Positions 46,562 through 55,658 of a stretch of DNA of 64,000 nucleotides are shown here, piece after piece. Location: assembly GCF_003116035.1 (NCBI RefSeq), contig NZ_LGQW01000015.1:453146-517145 (forward strand), read 5' to 3'. Numbering within the stretch: position 1 is the first letter of the stretch; each line of letters begins with the position of its first letter. Made by a program: the position numbers and the translations under genes. Origin of the DNA: Azospirillum sp. TSH64 (GTDB taxonomy: Bacteria > Pseudomonadota > Alphaproteobacteria > Azospirillales > Azospirillaceae). Below the pieces are notes generated by a model. That model was given only the letters and a program-made list of their open reading frames with translations. It was not told the DNA's origin and ran no database searches.

Positions 46562-47532
46562 GGCTTGACGACGATTCCCCAGGGCGCGCCGCCGACCGGA
46601 ATGCTCTTGATCACCTTGTTGCGCTCCAGGTCGATCACCGACAGATCGTTGCTGATGCCGTTGGTGGTGTAGAGCCGCTTCTCGTCGGGGGAGAAGGCGA
46701 GGTTCCACACGCGCTGCCCGACCAGGAAATAGCGCTTCACCTCAAGGCTGGCGGTGTCGATCTCGGCGATGCGGTTTGCCGGACCCAGCGCCACGAAGGC
46801 GCGCTTGCCGTCCTTCGTCATCTGGATGCCCACGGCCTGGATGGCCTCGCGCCGGACGCCGGTGACCTCGAACCGGATCTTCCTGATCACTTTGTGGGCC
46901 GCCGCATCGATCACGCTGACCGTGCCGCCGATCTCGCTCGACACCCAGACCTGCTTCCCGTCGTCGGTGAAGCGGGCGACGCGCGGCCGGCTGTCCACCA
47001 GCACATTGCCGACGACGGCATGCTTCTCCGTGTCGATGAAGTGCGCCATGTTGGTGGTTTCGGAGGTGTTGACCAGAATCCTGCCGTCGGGGCTGATCCC
47101 CATCCCCTCCGGCTCGACGCCGACCTGGATGTTGCCGATGGCCTTGCGTTCGGCGACGTCGATCACCGTCACCATGTTGTCGTTCTCGTTGGCGACGTAG
47201 AGTTTTGTCCCGTCCGGCGACAGCACGAACAGTTCCGGATCGGGGCCGGAGGGCAATGTGTGGACGATCTTGCCGCTGGCGATGTCCACCACGTCGATGC
47301 GGTTGTCGTCGCCGACGCAGACATAAAGCTGCGTCCCGTCGGCGCTCAGCGTGATGCCGCGCGGACGCCGGCCGACCTTGATCTTGGTCTTGATCTGAAG
47401 GCTGTCGCCGTCGACCACGGCGATCTGGTTGTCCTTCTCGTTGGACACGAAAATCGTTTCGGCGAGCAGCGGCTCGGCAACCAGGACCGGGCCGGCGAGA
47501 AGCAGAAGGGTGCAGGACAGCAGGTGTCGCAT
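46558..47532 (-). CDS. YVTN beta-propeller protein of the PQQ-dependent alcohol oxidation system
   Basis: 324 residues with a Sec signal peptide ending near LLAET (residues 22-26). The mature protein is a run of about seven YVTN-type blades, each with a DG..LYV or D...VSVID pattern, for example SADGTQLYVCVGDDN and SPDGTKLYVANENDN. Proteins of this kind are encoded next to a PQQ-associated binding protein and ABC transporter genes, and are thought to act in the periplasm with quinoprotein dehydrogenases. It is the last intact gene of the fhcBADC transcript direction; the next gene is cut by the IS6 element. Confidence 0.87.
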   Translation of the reverse strand: MRHLLSCTLLLLAGPVLVAEPLLAETIFVSNEKDNQIAVVDGDSLQIKTKIKVGRRPRGITLSADGTQLYVCVGDDNRIDVVDIASGKIVHTLPSGPDPELFVLSPDGTKLYVANENDNMVTVIDVAERKAIGNIQVGVEPEGMGISPDGRILVNTSETTNMAHFIDTEKHAVVGNVLVDSRPRVARFTDDGKQVWVSSEIGGTVSVIDAAAHKVIRKIRFEVTGVRREAIQAVGIQMTKDGKRAFVALGPANRIAEIDTASLEVKRYFLVGQRVWNLAFSPDEKRLYTTNGISNDLSVIDLERNKVIKSIPVGGAPWGIVVKP

Positions 47533-47559
47533 GGTGTGGTCCGCCTTGTTGGGTCCGCC

Positions 47560-48825
47560 CTATCGGTTGAGACGGCATTTGCTTTCCGGCGCATCGTCGC
47601 CGAGCGTGTCGAGAGGTGTGACCGGGTGCAGGAACCCCTCCTGCGGCGACACCGAGACCAGCATCCGCGGCCCGGCGATCAGGATGGGTTGGCGCATCTG
47701 GCCGTCCCAGGCGCGGAAGGACAGCGCCTCGCCCTTGAAGCCGGCCAGCTCGAAATCGGGGCTGTGCAGATAGCCGGCCAAGCCGTCGAAGCCGGTGGCG
47801 CCGGTGCGGGCCGCCGCCTCCCCGACGCTGCGCACCGCCAGCCACGCGGCATAGTCGCGAGGGGTCATCCAGCGTCCGGCCAGCTTTTCGAACCGGCTTT
47901 GCAACTGGGTGCCGCCCCACTGTTCGTTCACCCGGGACCAGGCCGTTGCGGTCAGCCCCTGGGTGCCGGCAACCGGGCGCGGATACCAGGTGCGTCCGTC
48001 GAGATAGTCGCCGAAATCGCCCGCTTCGTCGGCGACGACCAGCACGTCGTAATCCGGCCCCTGGGTGGCGAGCGGGATGTCGGACTGGATGGTGGTGACG
48101 CCGGTGTCGGTGCGCCGGTTGCCGGTGTCGAAGGTCCAGGATTTCTCATCGACGATCCGGCCGCCGAAGCGCTTGGCCGCGCGGCGGACGGCCTCGGCAT
48201 AGAGTGCATCGCCCGGGTCGCGGCCGGCCAACAGGCTCCAGCGCGGCCATTTCTTCCAGGCGAGATACTGCGCCAGCGCATCGGCCAGCATGCGCCGGCT
48301 GGGGGCGGTGTGCAGGATGTTGACGCGGCATTGCTCGTTGCGCAGCGCATCGTCGGTGGCGCGCGCGTTGAAGAGCACCATGGACTTGGCTTCAGGCCGG
48401 TCGGCGGCGGCGAGCAGCGCATCGGCCGGCAGATCGGCGACGACGAAGCGCACCCCCTCGTCGGCCAGCGCCTTCACCCCGGCGGCGATGTCGCCGTCCT
48501 GCGGCAGGACCTGCTCCACCAGCCGGTAGCTCTGCTTCAGGAAGACGCCGGTCGTGTTGTTGTCGGCGAGCGCCAGCCGGGCCCCCTGAAGCCCTTCGTC
48601 GGTCGCGACCGGCTCCAGGAAGCTGAGCGGGGTGCGCGGATCCTCCTGGCGTGCCAGATAGCCGATCAGGACCGCCGTGGCACCGGGGACCTGCGAACCG
48701 CTCCCCTGGGCGGCTGCCGGTGGCGCAAGGGCCAGCAGGCCCAAAAGCGGCAGGATGACGGCAACCGGCCGCCGCGGCTTCGATAAGCGGGATCGTCGTT
48801 CAGGCCACTGCCAGAATCTCACCAT
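47560..48825 (-). CDS. ABC-type substrate-binding protein of PQQ-alcohol dehydrogenase systems
   Basis: 421 residues from the ATG at 48825, which follows GGAGGGAGG. Basic N-terminus and hydrophobic signal ending PPAAAQG. The rest has a periplasmic binding fold like branched-chain amino acid receptors: IGYLARQEDPRTPLSFLEPV near the mature start and SVSPQEGFLHPVTPLDTLGD near the end, typical of the PQQ-associated ABC binding family. It overlaps fhcC by 26 bases and precedes the beta-propeller. Its permease and ATPase genes are not in the window. Confidence 0.85.
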   Translation of the reverse strand: MVRFWQWPERRSRLSKPRRPVAVILPLLGLLALAPPAAAQGSGSQVPGATAVLIGYLARQEDPRTPLSFLEPVATDEGLQGARLALADNNTTGVFLKQSYRLVEQVLPQDGDIAAGVKALADEGVRFVVADLPADALLAAADRPEAKSMVLFNARATDDALRNEQCRVNILHTAPSRRMLADALAQYLAWKKWPRWSLLAGRDPGDALYAEAVRRAAKRFGGRIVDEKSWTFDTGNRRTDTGVTTIQSDIPLATQGPDYDVLVVADEAGDFGDYLDGRTWYPRPVAGTQGLTATAWSRVNEQWGGTQLQSRFEKLAGRWMTPRDYAAWLAVRSVGEAAARTGATGFDGLAGYLHSPDFELAGFKGEALSFRAWDGQMRQPILIAGPRMLVSVSPQEGFLHPVTPLDTLGDDAPESKCRLNR

Positions 48826-49555
48826 GCCCTCCCTCCGCAAGGTCGCCGATGAACCGATGGGCGCGGGTGGTGCCCATGCGCTCGAACCAGCTTCCGCTTC
48901 CCTCCAGGGCGCGCCGCAGCAGGTGCAGGAACAGCCAGTCGCGCGTGCCGCCGTCGGCAAAGCCTTCGGGCGCTTCGTCCTGTGCCCTGCCCAGCAGGAG
49001 CGTGCCGCGCCGCATGCCGAATCCCGGATGCGGACCGCAGCCGTCACCGGCAGCCAGCGTCCCAGCGACCATGAAGCCGGCGGCATAGGCGCCGACCGGC
49101 CCGTCGACGACGACGATGCCGCGGCGCATCCGTTCGGCCGCCCGGTCACCGGCGCTGCCGCCGACGCCGATCAGCCCGCCGCGCATCCCCAGCGGCAAGC
49201 CGGGCAGGGCGCCACCCAGCGCATCCCCGGCGTTGCCGGCGATGCGCAGCAGTCCGCCGCTCATCCCGGCACCGGCATGGTTGCCGGCATCGCCCTCCAC
49301 CAGGATGCGCCCGGACGCCATCCCGGCGCCAACCCGATGCAGGACGGCCTGTCCGGGCCGGATCAGCAACCCCTCGGCCGCATCGCCCGCCGACACCTCG
49401 AACATCCCGCCGACGGTCGCCACCCCGCCGCCACAGGGCAGCGGCAGTCCGGCGACCTCGCCGGCGGTCAGGCCGGCCAGCCGTTCGGGCAGCAGGGCGG
49501 ACATGTCCACCGCCATTCCGGCATCGCCGCGGAAGGTCAGGGTCATGCCGCTCAT
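48800..49555 (-). CDS. fhcC: Formyltransferase/hydrolase complex subunit C (FhcC)
   Basis: 251 residues, homologous to subunit C of archaeal formylmethanofuran dehydrogenase. It is a right-handed beta-helix of Gly-rich repeats (EGDAGNHAGAGMSGG, AGNAGDALGGALPG, GDGCGPHPGFGMRRG). In bacteria it belongs to the Fhc complex, which hydrolyses formyl-methanofuran (or its analogue) to formate at the end of the H4MPT pathway. The start overlaps the fhcD stop (ATGA). Confidence 0.92.
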   Translation of the reverse strand: MSGMTLTFRGDAGMAVDMSALLPERLAGLTAGEVAGLPLPCGGGVATVGGMFEVSAGDAAEGLLIRPGQAVLHRVGAGMASGRILVEGDAGNHAGAGMSGGLLRIAGNAGDALGGALPGLPLGMRGGLIGVGGSAGDRAAERMRRGIVVVDGPVGAYAAGFMVAGTLAAGDGCGPHPGFGMRRGTLLLGRAQDEAPEGFADGGTRDWLFLHLLRRALEGSGSWFERMGTTRAHRFIGDLAEGGHGEILAVA

Positions 49556-50475
49556 TTCATCGCCTCGCCCATCACCTCATGAAGGTGGAAATGGTGCGGC
49601 CCCAGCTTGCCGCCGTAATTCCCGGCGGTGATCGCCAGCACGCCGGCTGCCGTCCCACCGGCCGCCGCAGCGGTGATGCCGGCCCGCATCCCGGTGCGGA
49701 TCGCCGTCTCGTCGATGCCGTCCAGCACCAGTTCCAGCACCGCTTCGACGTTCGGGGCCAGCAGCGTTTCCGGTTCGACCGCCCGCAAGGTCGGGCAGAA
49801 CCGCGTGTTGGTGGAGGCGATCAGCGCCTTGTATTTCGAGCCGACCTTGGACCCCGACCGCACCACCCCGCCGGGGAAGGGCAGGATGACTCCGGGCAGG
49901 GGCCGGATCGCCGCGACCGCCGCCTCCGCCGCGGCGAGGCACTGGCGGTGGCTGGCGGCCAGGATCAGGAAATTGCCACCGCCGATGCCCTTGGCCACGG
50001 CGACGCTGTCCTCGCAGACAAACTCGCCGTCCATCACCGGCAGGCGCCAGAAGCGGCGGTCGCCGAATTTCTTGGAAATCTGGTGCCCGTCGCCGAAATA
50101 GCGCAAGCCCCCGCCGAGCGGAATGCGCTTGGTTCCCTGCAGGAGTCCGGCATAGCAGGCCGACCCCGGCGAGGTCATGATGCACTGCCCGACCCGGTTG
50201 ACCACCAGCTTGGCGAGGTCGCCGGTGGACATGCCGAAGATCATCACCGCGGCACCCGGCCGGCTGTCCGGCGTCTCCTCCGGCGTCAGCAGCCGTTCCA
50301 CCGCCGCCTCGCAGCCGCAGCCGATGACCGAGGTGGCGAAGCCGGTCAGGCTGGATGTAGCCGCCTCCACCCAGGCGGGCGTGTCGGCGGTGATGACCAG
50401 CCGCGTGTAGGTCATCGGAAACGCCTCGGCGAACGTGTCCTCGATGCGCACGCCATTGATCTGCATCTCCGCCAT
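49552..50475 (-). CDS. fhcD: Formylmethanofuran--tetrahydromethanopterin formyltransferase (FhcD)
   Basis: 307 residues from the ATG at 50475, preceded by GGAGGTG. Transfers the formyl group from formyl-H4MPT to the methanofuran-type carrier. Recognised by MQINGVRIEDTFAEAFPMTY at the N-terminus, GLLQGTKRIPLGGGLRYFGDG in the middle, and the C-terminal NYGGKLGPHHFHLHEVM. Length matches archaeal Ftr. It overlaps the fhcA stop by one base (TGATG). Confidence 0.95.
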   Translation of the reverse strand: MAEMQINGVRIEDTFAEAFPMTYTRLVITADTPAWVEAATSSLTGFATSVIGCGCEAAVERLLTPEETPDSRPGAAVMIFGMSTGDLAKLVVNRVGQCIMTSPGSACYAGLLQGTKRIPLGGGLRYFGDGHQISKKFGDRRFWRLPVMDGEFVCEDSVAVAKGIGGGNFLILAASHRQCLAAAEAAVAAIRPLPGVILPFPGGVVRSGSKVGSKYKALIASTNTRFCPTLRAVEPETLLAPNVEAVLELVLDGIDETAIRTGMRAGITAAAAGGTAAGVLAITAGNYGGKLGPHHFHLHEVMGEAMK

Positions 50476-52166
50476 CACGGCACCTCCCGCCGTTGGCAGG
50501 GATGGAGCTGCGGGCCGGCGCCATGGCGGATCTCCGCGTCCTGGATGCGGAAATGCTTGATCGGCAGGCCGAGCCGCTCGTCGAAATGGCGGGCGATGCG
50601 GCGCTCGATCAGATCGTCGTAGCCGGGGCGCACGACATGGGTGCAGCCCTGCGCCATCGCCACCAGCACGCCGTCGCGCACCACCAGCCGGCCGCCCTTG
50701 AAGACCAGATCGGGCCGCTCGAACATCGCGCGGCGGTCCGGCACATCGCTGTAGACGGTGACGTCGGCCGAAGCGCCCGGCGCCAGATGGCCGCGGTCGG
50801 CAAGCCCCAGGATGCGGGCCGGCGCCGCGCGGGTCATGATAGCGATCTCGGCCAGCGTGTATTCGCGGGCGATGGAGCCCAGCGTGGTGTGGGCCGGCGC
50901 GTCGGGATGGAGTTCGGCCAGCTTCGCCAGCCGGTAATCGCGGTCCATCAGCAGCCGGATCAGCTCCGGATAGAAGGTGAAGGGCGCGCCGTTGGGATGG
51001 TCGGTGGTCAGGAACACCCGCCAGGGATCGTCGAGCAGCAGGAAAAGCTCCAGCCCGATCGCCCATTGCAGCGCGTTGACATAGGACGTGTCGCGGTAGC
51101 GGAAGGGGACCACGCCGCAGCCGGCATCGCATTCGATGTCCATCGCTAGCCATTTGCGGGGGTGGGCAAGCGGTGCGGTGTGACGCTGCGCCATGGTGTC
51201 GGCCGATGCCGTCACCGTCTGCCCAAACATCACCTGCCCGATGTCCACCGACAGCGTCGGTGTCCGGTTCACCGCCTCCGCCAGCGCCGCGGCACCGGAG
51301 GAGAATTTGCGGTCTCCCGCCGTGTCGTAGCTGTGGAACTGGATGTGCGTCATGTGCATCGGCAGCCCCGATGCCGCCTGGATGGTGTCGAGCGTCGTCG
51401 CGACGTTGCCGGGAACCCCCAGATTGCAGCCATGGACATGCAGCGGGTGCGGCAGCCCCAACTCGTAGACCGCACGGGCCAGTGTGGTCAGGACGCTGCG
51501 CGGCGTGACGCCGTAATGCGGCCCGGCCTCGTCCAGGTCGAGCGAGCGGGCGTTGAACTTGAAGGCGTTGATGCCGCCGGGATTGACCACCTTGACGGCA
51601 AGGCTCTGGGTCGCCGTCAGCATCCAGGCGACATAATCGTTGACCGCCGCCTGCCCGGCATTGGTGGCGATCAGGTCCAGCAGGAAATCGTCGTTTCCCA
51701 GCACCAGATAGCCGCCGGTGTCGATATAGGGGATGTCGCTCATCTCCAGATGCGCATGCCGGGCGTTGGAGCCCAGCATCGCCGGCTCGAAGGCGGCGGT
51801 GAATCCCATCTCGATATAGCGGGCGCCGGTGGTGTGGGTGGAGGGCGTGGCGATGCCGCTGCCGCCCCCGATCCTGTCCCCCCCGATCCCATCGTGGCCG
51901 CAGGCATGGCCGGCAAAGCGGTGCCGGTCATGCTCCTCCCCCATCAGCAGGCGGGCGAGGTTCACCTTGCCGCCGGCGATGTGGCTGTGGATGTCGATGG
52001 CACCGGCCATCACCACCTTGCCGGTCACGTCATGCACCGCGTCCGGGGTGGCGCCCGGCCCCGGATCGGCGGCGATGCGGTCGTCGCGCAGCCAGAGGTC
52101 GGCGACCTCGCCGTGCCGCCCGTTGGCAGGGTCGAACAGCCGCCCGCCGGCAAGCTTCGTCAGCAT
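50475..52166 (-). CDS. fhcA: Formyltransferase/hydrolase complex subunit A (FhcA)
   Basis: 563-residue amidohydrolase-fold subunit, homologous to FwdA/FmdA of formylmethanofuran dehydrogenase. The metal-binding motif is in MAGAIDIHSHIAGGKVNLAR, with more His ligands at HVHGCNLGVPGN and HMTHIQFHSYDT. It hydrolyses the formyl carrier to formate. The ATG at 52166 lies inside the end of fhcB (7-base overlap). Not related to the formamidase FmdA at 10.1 kb despite the shared name. Confidence 0.94.
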   Translation of the reverse strand: MLTKLAGGRLFDPANGRHGEVADLWLRDDRIAADPGPGATPDAVHDVTGKVVMAGAIDIHSHIAGGKVNLARLLMGEEHDRHRFAGHACGHDGIGGDRIGGGSGIATPSTHTTGARYIEMGFTAAFEPAMLGSNARHAHLEMSDIPYIDTGGYLVLGNDDFLLDLIATNAGQAAVNDYVAWMLTATQSLAVKVVNPGGINAFKFNARSLDLDEAGPHYGVTPRSVLTTLARAVYELGLPHPLHVHGCNLGVPGNVATTLDTIQAASGLPMHMTHIQFHSYDTAGDRKFSSGAAALAEAVNRTPTLSVDIGQVMFGQTVTASADTMAQRHTAPLAHPRKWLAMDIECDAGCGVVPFRYRDTSYVNALQWAIGLELFLLLDDPWRVFLTTDHPNGAPFTFYPELIRLLMDRDYRLAKLAELHPDAPAHTTLGSIAREYTLAEIAIMTRAAPARILGLADRGHLAPGASADVTVYSDVPDRRAMFERPDLVFKGGRLVVRDGVLVAMAQGCTHVVRPGYDDLIERRIARHFDERLGLPIKHFRIQDAEIRHGAGPQLHPCQRREVP

Positions 52167-53437
52167 CCGGCGACCTCCCTGGTTCTGGCGGTCCGGCCGA
52201 GTGCCGCCAGCATCCGGCCGATGACCTCGGCGACGCTCGGCAGGCCTCTGTCGATCAGGGCGCCGGCATGGAGAGCGACGACGCTGTCGGCACGGAACAC
52301 GTCGCCGGGATGGTCGATGCCCGGGGTCCCGACCGGAATGAACAGCGCCGGCTCCCGCGCGACGGTGGTCTCCGGCGGCGCCAGCATGATGATGCTGCCG
52401 CCGGTGGCGAGGGGCGGTGTCTCCGGGCGGAAAGCGGAAATCCACAGCGTCACGTCGGCATCGCGCAGGCGCCTGCGCCAGTCGAAGCGGTCCGGATCGT
52501 GCAGCGGACCGCCGCCATCGAAACCGGTGCGCAAGGGAAAGCCGGTGCGCCAGCCGCAGGCCTGATTGGCGCCGATCAGGTTGTCGGCCCCGGACAAGGG
52601 AAGGCCGGCGCAGCGGGTGGTGCCGTCCACCGTACGGATCAGGCGCACCAGCCCTTCGACGATCAGGTCCGGCTGCGGCCCCTCGAACAGCCCCGCCGCC
52701 CACACCACCACCGCATAGCGGGCGGAGCGCAACCGGGCCGCCAACGCCGCCATAGATGCCGCCATCGGATCCCCGTCCCTCGACCGTCCGGCCAATGCTG
52801 TCCTCAGCCGGCCGACCAGCGTCGCCAGATCGGTCTCAGCGCCGGTGTCCATCCCGTTTGTTTCGGTCCTGCCGCCAAGGCACCGCACGGTTTCCGGCAG
52901 CGGGTCCCCACCCAGGAAGACGACGCTCCGGCCTTTGCCGGCAACGAAGGCCGGTTCCGGGACCACCCAGCGCTCCCACAGGCGCGGAAAGGCCGCGGCC
53001 GGGTCCGGCCCGACGACCAGGACAAGGTCGCAGCGGTTGCGCAGTTCCGCCAGCGTGGTCACCGACCAGCCGAAGCGGCGCAGGACCGACAGATTGCGGA
53101 ACAGGGCGTCCGAGCGCTCATGGTCTACGGTCGCGCCGACGCGTTCGGCGAGGCTGAGCGCTGCGAGCACGCCGTCCACATCGGCCGCCAGTCCGGCGAT
53201 CAGCGGTGCGCAGCTGGCCTCCAGCAACCGGACCGCCTCGGCGATGGCATCGTCCATGGAAATGGCGGCTCCACCCAGACGGGCATCCGTCGGCACCGCC
53301 AGGGAGCGCCGGAACAGCCGGTCGGCCTGCGGGCAGCCGCTCGGCCGCGGGGCGATGCCGGACGGATCCCGGTCGATCCCGATGTCGCCGCAGCCGAGCC
53401 CGCAAAACGGGCAGAGAATGTCGGGGTGGAAGCTCAT
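52160..53437 (-). CDS. fhcB: Formyltransferase/hydrolase complex subunit B (FhcB)
   Basis: 425 residues, ATG at 53437. Homologous to the molybdopterin-type subunit FwdB but short, as in methylotrophic bacteria where it is not a redox enzyme. The N-terminal Cys cluster ILCPFCGLGCGDIG is kept. Other marks are GADNLIGANQACGWRTGFP, and VALHAGALIDRGLPSV at the C-terminus. First gene of fhcBADC; divergent from the cofactor and dehydrogenase genes on the plus strand. Confidence 0.92.
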   Translation of the reverse strand: MSFHPDILCPFCGLGCGDIGIDRDPSGIAPRPSGCPQADRLFRRSLAVPTDARLGGAAISMDDAIAEAVRLLEASCAPLIAGLAADVDGVLAALSLAERVGATVDHERSDALFRNLSVLRRFGWSVTTLAELRNRCDLVLVVGPDPAAAFPRLWERWVVPEPAFVAGKGRSVVFLGGDPLPETVRCLGGRTETNGMDTGAETDLATLVGRLRTALAGRSRDGDPMAASMAALAARLRSARYAVVVWAAGLFEGPQPDLIVEGLVRLIRTVDGTTRCAGLPLSGADNLIGANQACGWRTGFPLRTGFDGGGPLHDPDRFDWRRRLRDADVTLWISAFRPETPPLATGGSIIMLAPPETTVAREPALFIPVGTPGIDHPGDVFRADSVVALHAGALIDRGLPSVAEVIGRMLAALGRTARTREVAGC

Positions 53438-53719
53438 GGCCCCCCAATCGTCTGAGCGGGATGAGTGAAGTCAGACCGAAGAATTCATCGACCTTTGCGA
53501 TCTTCGCCACGATCCGCCCAAGCATCGGTTCCGAAATTGAAAATCCGAGTCTTGGGCATGGTCGGTCCCCGACAGGCAAAGCATCCGCTTCATGCCCGGT
53601 TTCCTCCCTGGATATGTCTTGCCCCGTTCGGGCTACCGCACGCGGATACTCGTTCGCGCTACGGACAATTTTGTTCGTAACGCTAACATTGTGCGGTGAC
53701 CCGCGCAAAGGGAATGCAG
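53438..53719. promoter_or_regulatory. Divergent promoter region between fhcB and the beta-RFAP synthase gene
   Basis: About 280 bases. It becomes AT-richer near 53665-53692, where ACAAT (53665-53669) and ATTGT (53688-53692) form a loose dyad containing TTGTTCGTAACGCTAACA. Divergent promoters for the two halves of the C1 cluster must lie here. No gene is seen. Confidence 0.35.
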
Positions 53720-54736
53720 ATGAGCCACCAGCGCAATCGGATAGGGGAGGTGTGGGTCCGTGCGCCTGCGCGCCTGCATGCCGGCTTCGTCGATCTGAAC
53801 GGTGGGCTGGGGCGCCGTTTCGGCAGTCTCGGCATTGCCATCGACCGCCCGGCCATCGCCCTGCGTGCCCGGCCCGCCGACCGGCTGACCGTCAGCGGTC
53901 CATCGGCGGAGCGGGTCCGCCGCGGCATCGAACGGCTTGGGCGCGAAGCCGGGCTGCCCGACGCCGTGGCGGTCACCGTGGAGGAGGCGATCCCGCCCCA
54001 TGTCGGGCTGGGCTCCGGCACCCAGACGGACCTTGCCGTCGCCGCGGCACTGGTTTGCCTGGAAGGGCGCGGCACGGCGGCCCGCGATCTGGCCCGCGCG
54101 CTGGAGCGGGGGGCCCGGTCCGGCATCGGGCTGGCGGCGTTCGAGCAGGGCGGGGTGCTGCTCGACGGCGGCCGGGGCGGGCTCGACGCCGCGCCGCCGG
54201 TGATCGCGCGGGCGCCGTTTCCGGGGGAGTGGCGCATCCTGCTCCTGCTCCATCGCGGCGGCCATGGCCTGCACGGCGCGCCGGAGGCCGAGGCATTCCG
54301 CCGGTTGCCGCCCTTTCCGCCCGACGCCGCGGCGCATCTGTGCCGGCTGATGCTGATGGTCGCCCTGCCGGCGCTGGCCGAGGGCGACGCCGACCGGTTC
54401 GGACAGGCCATCGGCGAGCTTCAGCGCACGGTCGGCGACCATTTCGCGCCCGCCCAGGGCGGCCGCTTCACCAGCCCCGTGGTGGCGGACGCGCTGGCCT
54501 GGTTGGAGGCGCAGGGGATCGCCGGGGTCGGCCAGAGCAGTTGGGGACCGACCGGCTTCGCCATCGTCGGCGATGCCCGGCAGGCGGAACGGCTGGCCGG
54601 CGAGATGCGCACGCGCTGGACCGGGTCGCCGCTGGAGGTGATGGTCTGCCGCGGGCGGAATGCCGGTGCGACGGTGCGGAACCTGTCCGCCGAGGCGGAC
54701 TTCACGCCCGCGATGCGGCGGGCGGCGGGGGAATGA
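53720..54736 (+). CDS. Beta-ribofuranosylaminobenzene 5'-phosphate synthase (H4MPT biosynthesis)
   Basis: 338 residues from the ATG at 53720, seven bases after AAAGGGA; an ATG at 53714 and a GTG at 53696 are alternatives. GHMP-kinase-fold enzyme that condenses PRPP and 4-aminobenzoate in the first committed step of tetrahydromethanopterin synthesis. Seen: RAPARLHAGFVDLNGGLGRRFGSLG at the N-terminus, IPPHVGLGSGTQTDLAVA (the GHMP loop) and GQSSWGPTGFA near the C-terminus. First gene of the plus-strand half of the cluster. Confidence 0.92.
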   Translation: MSHQRNRIGEVWVRAPARLHAGFVDLNGGLGRRFGSLGIAIDRPAIALRARPADRLTVSGPSAERVRRGIERLGREAGLPDAVAVTVEEAIPPHVGLGSGTQTDLAVAAALVCLEGRGTAARDLARALERGARSGIGLAAFEQGGVLLDGGRGGLDAAPPVIARAPFPGEWRILLLLHRGGHGLHGAPEAEAFRRLPPFPPDAAAHLCRLMLMVALPALAEGDADRFGQAIGELQRTVGDHFAPAQGGRFTSPVVADALAWLEAQGIAGVGQSSWGPTGFAIVGDARQAERLAGEMRTRWTGSPLEVMVCRGRNAGATVRNLSAEADFTPAMRRAAGE

Positions 54737-54752
54737 CCGGAGGGAGACAGGC

Positions 54753-55658
54753 ATGGGCGCCCCTTATGTGCTGCACATGATCACGCCGCTGGCGAATGTC
54801 AGCCCGTTCGACGTCAACATGGCCGTGGATGCCGGCATCGATACGGTGGTGCCCTACACCGGCATCGAGACCGCGCAGGTCGAGGCGCTGACGCAGGATG
54901 CCATGTTCTCCCGCGATCCGAAGAACGCGGTGCGCACCGGCCTGTTCATCGGCGGGCGCGATGCGGCGATGGCGCTGGACATGCTGGAGGTGGCGCGCAA
55001 GGCGATGTTCCCGCCCTTCCGGATCTCGGTCTTCGCCGACCCGTCCGGCGCCTTCACCACCGCCGCCGCCATGGTCGCCGTGGTCGAGCGTGCGCTGCGG
55101 CGGCTGGGGGTGGAGGGCCTGACCGGCCTGGATGTCCAGGTCTATGGCGCCACCGGCGTCGTCGGGGGCATCGCCGGACTGATCGCTGCCCAGGCCGGCG
55201 GCAGCGTCACCCTGGTCAGCCATCGCGGCGTGTCGGCCGTGCAGGGCAAGGCGGAGGAGTTCGGCCAGCGTTACGGCGTCACGCTGTCCTGCGCCGACAC
55301 ATCGACCGGCGGCAAGGCGGCGCTGATGGAGCGGGCGGAGGTCGTGCTGGCCTGCGGCAAGGCGGGGGTGACGGTGCTGACCGCCGACGATCTGCGCGCG
55401 GCCAAGCGTCTGCGCGTCGCCGCCGACATCAACGCCGTGCCGCCGGCCGGGGTGGACGGGGTCGGCGTGCAGGACGACGGCATTTCCCTGCCTGCCCAAC
55501 CGAACGCCGTCGGCATCGGCGCACTCGCCATCGGCAACGTCAAGTTCAAGGTCCAGCACCATCTGCTGGAGCGGATGCAGACCGGTGGCACCGCCGTCGC
55601 CTTCGATTTCCAGGATGCGATGGACGCGGCGCGCACCATCGCCGGAAAGGGCAAATGA
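54753..55658 (+). CDS. mtdB: NAD(P)-dependent methylene-tetrahydromethanopterin dehydrogenase
   Basis: 301 residues, ATG at 54753 after GGAGGGA. Oxidises methylene-H4MPT to methenyl-H4MPT. Shown by YVLHMITPLANVSPFDVNMA at the N-terminus, the nucleotide-binding VQVYGATGVVGGIAG (about residue 130) and NAVGIGALAIGNVKFKVQHH near the end. This is MtdB-type rather than the tetrahydrofolate-using MtdA, judging from its genomic partners; the final cofactor preference needs assay. Confidence 0.92.
   Translation: MGAPYVLHMITPLANVSPFDVNMAVDAGIDTVVPYTGIETAQVEALTQDAMFSRDPKNAVRTGLFIGGRDAAMALDMLEVARKAMFPPFRISVFADPSGAFTTAAAMVAVVERALRRLGVEGLTGLDVQVYGATGVVGGIAGLIAAQAGGSVTLVSHRGVSAVQGKAEEFGQRYGVTLSCADTSTGGKAALMERAEVVLACGKAGVTVLTADDLRAAKRLRVAADINAVPPAGVDGVGVQDDGISLPAQPNAVGIGALAIGNVKFKVQHHLLERMQTGGTAVAFDFQDAMDAARTIAGKGK

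Noticed and set aside
50475..52166. FhcA as a second formamidase, because of the shared FmdA name
   Set aside because: It has an amidohydrolase metal motif and sits in fhcBADC; the true formamidase at 10.1 kb belongs to an unrelated family.
53118..53708. A 196-codon minus-strand frame across the fhcB start
   Set aside because: It overlaps fhcB in another frame, has no family similarity and covers the divergent promoter region.
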